Below, in pieces: positions 58,701 to 64,000 of a stretch of 64,000 nt of DNA. The DNA lies in assembly GCF_910592395.1 (NCBI RefSeq), contig NC_088326.1, positions 11,349,001-11,413,000 of the forward strand, in the 5' to 3' direction. The notes under the pieces are model-generated. The model was not told where the DNA came from and searched no databases. It was given only the letters and a program-made list of their open reading frames with translations. The translations under genes and the position numbers were made by a program. Source of the DNA: Lineus longissimus. Lineage: Eukaryota > Nemertea > Pilidiophora > Heteronemertea > Lineidae. Numbering within the stretch: the first letter of the stretch is position 1; each line of letters starts with the position of its first letter.

Positions 58701-61700
58701 AATCAGTGGAAGTGGGAGGCCTGTACAGCGACATTGACGCCTCATCGCCCGAATTACGGGATATTACTTACATCGGTAACTGAATACATTGTATACTTAT
58801 GATACGTTTGTCTGTGCTTGCATGCTTGTAATTGAAAGAGTACTGCTATTTTTGAAGTCATGACAAGTTATAGTCGGTGTTCGGTGTCATTTTCTTTTGT
58901 GCCGTGTTATAATGTAGCAAACCATAATTGAAGTAAAACACTACAGTAAAACCTCTCTATTGAGTACACCCTCAGGATTGACAAGTGCTGTCTTTAATAG
59001 AGAAGTGTCCTGATAAGAGAGGTCAAGTTGAATGGATTATTGGAAACAACCAATTTGGGTCCCAAAGTAGTGACCCCAATAGAGAGGTTGTCTTTCAAAG
59101 AGAAGTGTCCGGTAAGGGAGGTTCCACTGTACAGTAGAACCGCTCTATTAAGGTCACCCTCGGGACTGACCTGTTCATTCTCTACACAAAAGAGGAGTTT
59201 AAGCAGAAGACGTGGACATTTACTTCTGACAGCGACAGTAGCAGCAAATACCTTGTTATGACTTCTTAAAGGGGGACTACAGGCAGTTGTCAGGGGATCA
59301 AAGCGGTCGTCTCCTCGTGACTATATCCCCAATTAGTTAACCGAGTCTGATGTGACGTATTTTGTGATGAAATATTCCATGTATGAACTGTGCCGATGCA
59401 CTTTGGTACAGCAGAGACACCTTTCTGCAGTTTCATGTAACTTATTCTGGCCCTCCTTGCTTCTGCCTGAGTCTCCCTTTAAACCAATTGTCATTTCGAA
59501 AATCCAGATCTACAGATCACATCTTGCTTATGTTTAACTGTGGAGCAGTACATTTGCCGAAATCCGAAATTGAGATCACTCATATTAACAATAATGATTA
59601 GATTTAGCCATGCAGTTTGGATTGCAACAATGTTGATAGTTTTCTAACTCAAGTCCAATACCAGGTTTATACTCACCCTGGAGAATGAATTCCCCAGATT
59701 GCTGAGCGTCTTATCAGGCCTTCCAACTTCCTGAGCAGACTGCCCTGGATAGTGCACCTTCAGGCCTGGGAGAATGGTTGCCTCAAAAGAAAAACCTCCA
59801 AAATATACTCTCATTGGTAAATTTTCTAAAATAAACTGTGTCCATCTGTGTCCAGCTTGGCAAACTGGAAGGCCTGATAAGATGCTCGGAAATTTGGGGA
59901 CTTGATTCTCCAGGGTGACACTGAAGAAGTATAAATCTGTCTAGACTTTAACACATTTGGTACGCCATGACGTATATCAACGTCTTTACGTCTGACCGCT
60001 TGATGTTCCTTGGCGTATATTTACGTCGATATTAACAAGGCCGCTTGGGAAACCCGATATGGTCAGTTAGAAGTAAGAAGCTTGCAAAATGAAGGAGTAA
60101 TATATGATATAAGGGTGTTTTTTCAAAAGTTGATGGTGTGAAATCCTGCCTCATCATTGGTGACATCGGACATTAGTTTTCGCCTGCTAGTCATTTTAAA
60201 CTGGTCACATCCGAATCCGAGGGGGTGGGGGTGGGCATCAAATCATGACTGTTCATATTGTTTGTTGATTATTTGTATTTTTGTGATCGTGTTTTCATAT
60301 TTTTTTCCCGATTTTTTACAATATTTTGAAGTTCTGTATACAGTAGTCTGTTCTATCGTCTTTTGTGTAAATGTTTTAAAGGTCGTGTTGTCCGATTTGG
60401 AGACAAATGTGACTCGCTCTACCAAAACTAGGCGCTTGTCGCATCTGAACTCGACAGGTTGATACGGACTTGTTGTTCATTTCCCTATTGTAGACCTTTT
60501 GTGAAATCTATTACAAACTGATTTGGTCACATTTCACAAAAGGTCTACAATAGGGAAATGAACAACAAGTCCGTATCAACCTGTCAAGTTCATATGCGAC
60601 AAGCGCCTAGTTTTGGTAGAGCGGGTCACAAATCTGAACTCCTGTAAATTTGGGGTTGAAGTAAGTGGGGGTCAAAGTTTAAACGGATTTTAATTGTCAG
60701 ATTATTGCTGACCTCTTGGCTGTAGATCAAGTCACCAGACTTATAAACCCAATTGGTGTCTAACCATAGTGGCACAGATAACGCTGATCCCGACTTAGAG
60801 GAGGACTACTCCTTGTTGAATAACTCCTTCGGGTGCAGTATAAACACTGAAGAGTAAGAATGGGTTACTGGGATTGCCATCGCTGGCCGTCGAGGATGAT
60901 GGTTTTGTCAAGTGATACAAGCGACTTATCTCAAATGTAACCGGACATGAAGCAAATTTGGCTATTTTTTTAACAAGGGCGTTACGTGAAGAATAACACA
61001 GGTGCCTGCCGGTATGTGATGATGCTGTCACCCCATTTAGAGTTCGAGCCCACTTTGTTTCTCGTTGATCTAAATCAAATCAATCGTTTCTCATCTCGAT
61101 TTCAGATGAGGATCCTGTCGTGGCGACGTCACCAGTTGAGATACGCGCCCGATCCTTTACCATTGGATCGACGCCAAACCACGTCGACGACATTTACGCC
61201 AACGTTGACAAATCGAAGAAAACCGTACGGCGTCCTCCAGAGAACTTACCAATGCTGGTGGAGATAACCACCGCGGAAAAAAAGGACGTCCATCCGTACG
61301 CTGTTGTGGATAAGTCAAAGAAGAGGAAAAATCGCGTGAATAATGATGAGAATACGCCCCCTATAGCATCTCCTGAGAACTATAACGACACAGGCGCGCG
61401 GCCGAAAATCCAAGCGTTCACTGGTGTTCGAGAAACTGATAAAAATGCCGGCCGGGAAAGCTTGGACAGTTCTGGTTATCAAACTGTTGACAAGTTTAAG
61501 CCAGAAACGGAAAGTAGCTCAAGTGGAGCGGAATCGAATTTGAAAAGTCCCAACGGACATTTACCGTCGTTGCCGGACGAGCTGGTGGAACCTGGTTATG
61601 CTACGGTCGCCGATGATGATGACGACGACGGTACCTTATATGACGAGATAAGGTTGGAGAATGGGACAATCAGTAATGGTGCTAAGAGCGAGGGAGAGAA

Positions 61701-61824
61701 GGAAGAGATGTTTCACATGAGTAACCACAAGGTTCCGGAGGACTTCTGGGTGAGGCAGGAACCGGTCTATTCAGAAGTCGACGAGGACGACTCACCGACA
61801 ATTATACCGGTGACGGTTTTATGA
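45938..61824 (+). CDS. Two-membrane-span, multi-tyrosine docking protein (11 exons)
   Basis: Unrecognised protein. Eleven exons join in phase to 1017 residues. Residues 1-26: basic and Cys-rich (KKARLK, CCWSGIGCDC). 27-49: hydrophobic membrane segment. 50-313: ectodomain with 7 Cys and one N-glycosylation site (NVS). 314-335: second segment (PVALMCGLSSFLIIFIAILC). 336-1017: acidic, disordered-looking tail with 18 Y-x-x-[V/I/L] motifs, for example YDTI, YAEV, YDTV, YASV, YSQV, YSEI, YSDI, YANV, YATV, YDEI, YSEV. YANV also fits the Grb2 YxN pattern. PPPVPDR fits a class II SH3 ligand, and the end PVTVL a class I PDZ ligand. By analogy to LAT-, PECAM- or SIRP-type tails, I infer a tyrosine-kinase substrate recruiting SH2 proteins at the plasma membrane. 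The start ATG has A at -3 and G at +4. Function, ligand and kinase are unknown; gene structure is well supported, the role is inference. Confidence 0.85.
46715..48851. other. Docking gene intron 1
   Basis: 2.1 kb. Contains a long inverted repeat (46786-46960) and, at 47360-47515, a G/C-run-rich dispersed repeat (GCATGGCCGTAGCTAGCAAG ... CTAGCTCAGCCCCTGAA) whose counterpart is near 28.04-28.11 kb. No exon seen. Confidence 0.55.
46786..46960. repeat. Inverted-repeat element, about 175 bp
   Basis: Left arm GCACAGGCCACTGAATGAAG...AAGGTTAAGGTAGAAGGAG; right arm CTCCCTCTTCTACCTAAATC...GATTCAGTGGCCTGTG. Imperfect but extended pairing over most of its length. Confidence 0.75.
48852..48921 (+). CDS. 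Docking gene exon 2
   Basis: 70 nt, RLASRMTVTCGTITSCLKAN then IMD; two ectodomain Cys. Acceptor TATATTTTCAG, donor ACG|GTAAGC. It has its own ATG, so an alternative short form starting here without TM1 is conceivable. Confidence 0.78.
49382..49556 (+). CDS. Docking gene exon 3 (TM2)
   Basis: 175 nt: LQNSKFQSAGIRRRLLAVAD, DITRDAAYSY, then membrane segment PVALMCGLSSFLIIFIAILC and CNKKTS at the cytoplasmic face. Acceptor TTTTCTTCCAG, donor AAC|GTAAGT. Confidence 0.88.
50780..50905. repeat. Interspersed repeat, 'ctctctatcaaggaca' family, copy 3
   Basis: GTGCTGTCCTTAATAGAGAG, GTCCTGATTAAAGAGGTCAA, TTTGGGTCCGGAACTAGTGT and CCTTAATAGGGAGGGTGTCC. Already shows the AGGGAGGGTGTCC variant that is amplified at the window's end. 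Confidence 0.7.
51627..51722. repeat. Inverted repeat, about 96 bp
   Basis: GTGGGGTAATTGTAGCCCCTG at the left and GGGGCTACAATTACCCC at the right, with a further GCAGGGGCTACAA copy inside. Confidence 0.8.
52214..52838. repeat. 16-bp minisatellite
   Basis: About 38 units of GGGATACATAGAACCT with variants GGGACACATAGAACCT and CGGTATACATAGAACC. Since 16 is not a multiple of 3 and the minus-strand unit lacks stops, all three minus frames stay open for ~200 codons; these are not genes. Confidence 0.95.
53250..53384. repeat. MITE, CACTAACG.TGGCG family, copy 4
   Basis: TTTTGTCACTAACGCTGGAG at the left; ATGTCAGTATTAAAGACAAA and TCGATCAACCGGCC at the right. More decayed than copies 1 and 3. Confidence 0.6.
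53460..53945. repeat. Inverted-repeat element, GGCCCTCCAACTTGCT termini
   Basis: Left GGCCGGGTAGGCCCTCCAAC; right AGTTGGAGGGCCAGCCAAGA then GCTGGGGCGTCGATTGAAGC. Similar TCCAACTT words end the elements at 59674 and 62543, so a loose family is possible. Confidence 0.5.
54072..54141 (+). CDS. Docking gene exon 4
   Basis: 70 nt: SEDPDIMLKQVTPRVDRRSI then NIE, start of the cytoplasmic tail. Acceptor GTGTTTCAG, donor GAG|GTAAAA. Confidence 0.82.
54245..54366 (+). CDS. Docking gene exon 5
   Basis: 122 nt: ASAAPMNNERHSVHVIIEEK, RKSAGPISITENGPYQLGHS. One tyrosine not in YxxV form. Acceptor ACTCTTGCAG, donor TAG|GTGAGT. Confidence 0.82.
54656..54902. repeat. Six-copy ~42-bp tandem repeat carrying splice acceptors
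   Basis: Unit: ATTAGTCACAAATGAATG, a T run, TTGGTTAATTTCAGAA. Six copies of 41-43 bp differ by T-run length and a few bases. Each contains an acceptor-like TTAATTTCAG; the last copy (TTGCTTGATTTCAG) is the acceptor of exon 6. Confidence 0.92.
54903..55269 (+). CDS. Docking gene exon 6
   Basis: 367 nt with four YxxV/I sites: YDTI, YEPV, YAEV, YEVV. Donor GAG|GTAAAA. If that donor is skipped, the frame continues to a stop at 55314, ending QGGSSCQCDE, which would truncate the tail after four motifs. Confidence 0.85.
55270..55682. other. Docking gene intron 6, nothing seen
   Basis: 413 bp, no repeat recognised. Confidence 0.6.
55683..56106 (+). CDS. Docking gene exon 7
   Basis: 424 nt. Carries YSRL, YDTV, YASV and the Pro motif EPPPPVPDRQYSPEE (PxxPxR, class II SH3 type), plus Ser-rich stretches. 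Acceptor TTTTCTGCAG, donor CTG|GTAGGA. Confidence 0.88.
56107..56410. other. Docking gene intron 7, nothing seen
   Basis: 304 bp, AT-rich, featureless. Confidence 0.6.
56411..56589 (+). CDS. Docking gene exon 8
   Basis: 179 nt with YSQV, YDSV and YEPV (DPPYSQVTARE; NEYDSVDNDNVYEPVDD). Acceptor CGCTTTCAG, donor AGA|GTAAGT. Confidence 0.88.
56590..57088. other. Docking gene intron 8
   Basis: 499 bp. GCATGACGG(G/A)TATATCTGTC occurs twice within 60 bp at its start; otherwise nothing seen. Confidence 0.5.
57089..57170 (+). CDS. Docking gene exon 9
   Basis: 82 nt: HRAHTIPNDGACDWYSEIDC then TAAARHS. One motif (YSEI). Acceptor TTTTTTTCAG, donor CAG|GTAGGT. Confidence 0.82.
57222..58600. repeat. 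26-bp minisatellite, about 52 units
   Basis: Unit GGAATGAGAAGATCTGCCCG then GTATTG, with two common variants (AAGGTTGCCTGGTTTTG and GAAAGATCTGCCC). It is intronic between exons 9 and 10. The minus strand has no stop in any frame because 26 is not divisible by 3 and the unit is stop-free, giving three spurious ~450-codon frames. Confidence 0.96.
58707..58775 (+). CDS. Docking gene exon 10 (symmetric cassette)
   Basis: 69 nt: EVGGLYSDIDASSPELRDIT then YI. Both ends are phase 1, so skipping it keeps the frame and removes exactly one YSDI motif. Acceptor TTGCCAATCAG, donor TCG|GTAACT. Confidence 0.8.
58944..59135. repeat. Interspersed repeat, 'ctctctatcaaggaca' family, copy 4
   Basis: Begins CAGTAAAACCTCTCTATTGA, contains GTCTTTAATAGAGAAGTGTC and TTTGGGTCCCAAAGTAGTGA, ends AAGGGAGGTTCCACTGTA; the start of another copy (CAGTAGAACCGCTCTATTAA) follows directly. 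Confidence 0.8.
59674..59917. repeat. MITE-like inverted-repeat element, about 244 bp
   Basis: Left CACCCTGGAGAATGAATTCC and TCTTATCAGGCCTTCCAACT; right ACTGGAAGGCCTGATAAGAT and GATTCTCCAGGGTG. Clear long terminal inverted repeats. Confidence 0.85.
60407..60631. repeat. Large near-perfect hairpin, ~100-bp arms
   Basis: Left arm CTCTACCAAAACTAGGCGCT ... GTAGACCTTTTGTGAAAT and right arm ATTTCACAAAAGGTCTACAA ... AGCGCCTAGTTTTGGTAGAG match with only a few differences. The loop is about 23 bp. The arms have hardly diverged, so the insertion is young or is maintained by gene conversion. Confidence 0.93.
61106..61824 (+). CDS. Docking gene exon 11 (terminal)
   Basis: 719 nt to TGA. Six motifs: YANV, YAVV, YQTV, YATV, YDEI, YSEV. 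The first three sit in a repeated block (IYANVDKSKK, PYAVVDKSKK, GYQTVDKFK), showing growth by internal duplication. The acidic run DDDDDDG is near the end; the C-terminus IIPVTVL fits a class I PDZ ligand. Confidence 0.9.
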
Positions 61825-62362
61825 TCGGTTTATTACGAAAGAGTGTTTATTTTTTATTTTGCATGTTGTTATAAATGTATTTTGTTATTGTTTTTGATGG
61901 TGGATTTAAAGGATGACTTGTTAATACTGACTGTCGCTAAATATTACGCTTATTATATTTCCATTTGAGGAGTGAAGCTGGGAAACCATGAGGTGTTTAC
62001 CACAGTTGCTGTCGTCTCAGTGGATTATTTCCTGTCTTTACCTGTGTGGTGGATGGAAGTCTTGGCGTTTGGTTGAAATGGGCATTCATCAAACTTGTTT
62101 CCCCGTTTATGGGCATTGCCAACTTAACCCCTCCGCTCGGGGAATGGGATTGATAATGATGCATAAGGCCCAACTCCACATAAGCATTTCACGCAATGTA
62201 CTGTAAACGGCCATATTTTTGGCCCTAAAATTCTCAAAAAATGATATATTTCACATTTTTATTGTGGCATAAGATACAAAATATCTTTCGATTCTTCCAA
62301 TCAAAAAAGTTTTTTTACAAGTTTTGATTTCGCGAATCATAATTATTCACAAAAACTGTGAC

Positions 62363-62368
62363 AATAAA
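62363..62368 (+). promoter_or_regulatory. Candidate polyadenylation signal for the docking gene
   Basis: AATAAA in GTGACAATAAAATGCAAG, 540 nt after the stop. Confidence 0.4.
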
Positions 62369-62542
62369 ATGCAAGCTATAATTTGGGTGTTTACAGTATC
62401 AAGTACAAGGCCTTTGTTACCTTAAACAATGTTGTCGACAAATAATTGACTTGTGTGTGATACGCAACGTGAAACACTCATGTGGAGATAGGCCTATCTG
62501 ATATGATAATGTCAGTCATGTTGAATTACATCACCACCCAGC

Positions 62543-62803
62543 AGAATGAGCTTTCCAACTTTCTGAGAATAATTTATATTCAGCTAGACGTCCCAGCTTG
62601 CCACGCTAGACTTATCTGGGAAGGGCCCGGAAAAATGTGTTTGACACAGTGACAACTGCCAAAAGGTGCTAAAAGTAAAAAGAATATTACACTTGTTTCC
62701 ATCTGGAACTAAAAATGAGGTGCATTCAATTTCGAGATAAATTACCGTGGACAAGCTTCGAGGCCAAGCCAAGATTCTCAGAAAGTTGGGAAACTGATTC
62801 ATC
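62543..62803. repeat. Inverted-repeat element, CCAACTTTCTGAGAAT termini
   Basis: Left GAATGAGCTTTCCAACTTTC then TGAGAAT; right ATTCTCAGAAAGTTGGGAAA then CTGATTC. About 260 bp, non-coding. Confidence 0.75.
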
Positions 62804-63639
62804 TCGCTATATTACTGTTCTATGATCTCAGACTTGTATTGTTTGGAAACATTCAAAGTTACGATTATGGAAAGTACCATACTTCATACTATCGAATTTT
62901 TTGTGGGCATTTTATTTTAGAGGATAACCTTGATTCCATTCAATTCTGTTTCGAAATCGAATATCGCTTGTCTGCCGGCATCATCACAGGTATTAAATTG
63001 GTATGATTTTTATCGCATATTCTCTACGATAAAATATTGCTTGTCTGCCAGGTTTGCTAACTGATGGATCGCGTCTGTTAAAGAAATAACACCACACTGG
63101 TGAGTGTTGTACTAAAATCAAGAACAGGAGGGTGATGCCAACATGTATGCCTGATATAAGGCACTTGGCCAATTGTCGGATGTGCGAACTTTGAATGTGT
63201 CCAATCTTTTGTCTTTTTGTTTTCCATGATCATTCCTGCTCAATTCCTTTTGCTGCAAATTCCAATTATTTTCTTACGTTTTTTCCCATTCGGTGTCACA
63301 AACACTTCACGTCAGAGTCGATCATTTGTCTAGCAGTCTCTGCTTGTCACAAGCCAGAATGCTTGTAGCATGGTTTAGCATGGTTAGCATACGCTAGTTA
63401 CAATATTTCACACTAGATTCCAGCTATCAATAGGGGGCCGTGTTGTATAAAATTGTTTGGAAATATCAATAAGACGTGAGATTTCTGAACTAAATAATGA
63501 AATATCTTTTTACATATCAATTTTGATGATCAAAATGAAAAAGTTTAGGGCAATCAGTACTGTTTATAACGAATTGGTAAAATTTTGCTTTTGTGTTGTG
63601 CAATAATTGCTCCCGGCTGTCAGAAGTGCAAAGTAATGT

Positions 63640-64000
63640 ACTGTAGGACCTCTCTATTGTGAACACCCTTGGGACTGATGAGTGATGTCCTTAACTGAGA
63701 GTTGTTTTGATTACAGAGGTCAAATTCAATGGAAGTGACAAACTGTATGGACCAAATGCAATGTGTTTGATATGGTGGTTGTCCTTAATAGGGATGGTGT
63801 CCTTAATAGGGAGGGATCCTTGATATGGAGGGATGCCTTTATAGGGAGGGTGTCCTCAATGTAGAGGTTATCTTTGATATGAAGGGGTGTCCTTAACAGG
63901 GATGTTGTCCTTAATAGGGAGGGTGTACTCTTAATGTGATGGGTGTCCTAAGTGTGGAGGGTTTTCTTAATAGAAAGGGTGTCCTTAATATAGAGCTTAT
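63640..64000. repeat. 'ctctctatcaaggaca' copy 5 expanding into a minisatellite
   Basis: Starts as a normal copy (TGTAGGACCTCTCTATTGTG ... TTGATTACAGAGGTCAAATT). From about 63755 it becomes a chain of 18-24-bp degenerate units on GTGTCCTTAATAGGGAGG. Cut by the window end. Confidence 0.8.

Larger units (their letters stand above)
58776..61105. other. Docking gene intron 10, repeat-rich
   Basis: 2.3 kb with 'ctctctatcaaggaca' repeat copy 4 (58944-59135), an inverted-repeat element (59674-59917) and a very well matched large hairpin (60407-60631). Confidence 0.65.
61825..64000. other. 3' flank of the docking gene, repeats
   Basis: Contains a candidate AATAAA (62363-62368), an inverted-repeat element (62543-62803) and repeat copy 5 grading into a tandem array at the window edge. 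No further gene seen. Confidence 0.6.

Overview
This is animal nuclear DNA: multi-exon genes with GT/AG introns, an AT-leaning background, and many small inverted-repeat elements, minisatellites and decayed LINE ends. Protein content (KCNQ channel, class A GPCR, clan-2 P450, a receptor-like protein full of tyrosines) together with abundant interspersed repeats suggests a marine invertebrate bilaterian. A lophotrochozoan (mollusc, brachiopod, annelid or nemertean type) is my best guess; a hemichordate is not excluded. No prokaryotic, organellar or viral gene was recognised.

Layout. (1) 1-4375: repeats and no confident gene. (2) About 4376-32753, + strand: a KCNQ1-like voltage-gated potassium channel gene. 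Thirteen exons join in phase from S1 to the stop codon; exon 1 (N-terminus) was not found. The S1 exon is followed by two decayed partial copies, and an upstream exon of the same length and phase (91 nt) may be an alternative S1 exon. The KCNQ introns hold three ~640-840 bp palindromic elements with divergent tRNA-like (Pol III) heads. (3) 32.8-38.4 kb: intergenic, with MITEs and a LINE 3' end. (4) 38445-40664, +: a three-exon class A GPCR with an antisense LINE fragment in intron 2. (5) 41817-43343, +: an intronless cytochrome P450 behind a degenerate ~45-bp repeat array. (6) 45421-43684, -: a three-exon gene of unknown function whose first exon carries three single-base frame breaks (pseudogene or assembly error). 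(7) 45938-61824, +: an 11-exon gene whose joined reading frame is 1017 residues: short N-terminus, membrane segment, ~265-residue cysteine-containing ectodomain, second membrane segment and a ~680-residue cytoplasmic tail with 18 Y-x-x-[V/I/L] motifs, an SH3-type proline motif and a PDZ-type C-terminus. (8) 61.8-64 kb: 3' flank and repeats, ending in an expanding minisatellite cut by the window edge.

The genes do not form a pathway. The channel and GPCR are excitability/signalling genes, the P450 is an oxidative enzyme, and the 11-exon gene looks like a phosphotyrosine docking platform. That last gene is the most interesting protein here because no known family explains its architecture. The most interesting DNA structures are the tRNA-headed palindromes, the S1 exon cluster, and the six-copy repeat that duplicates a splice acceptor in the docking gene.
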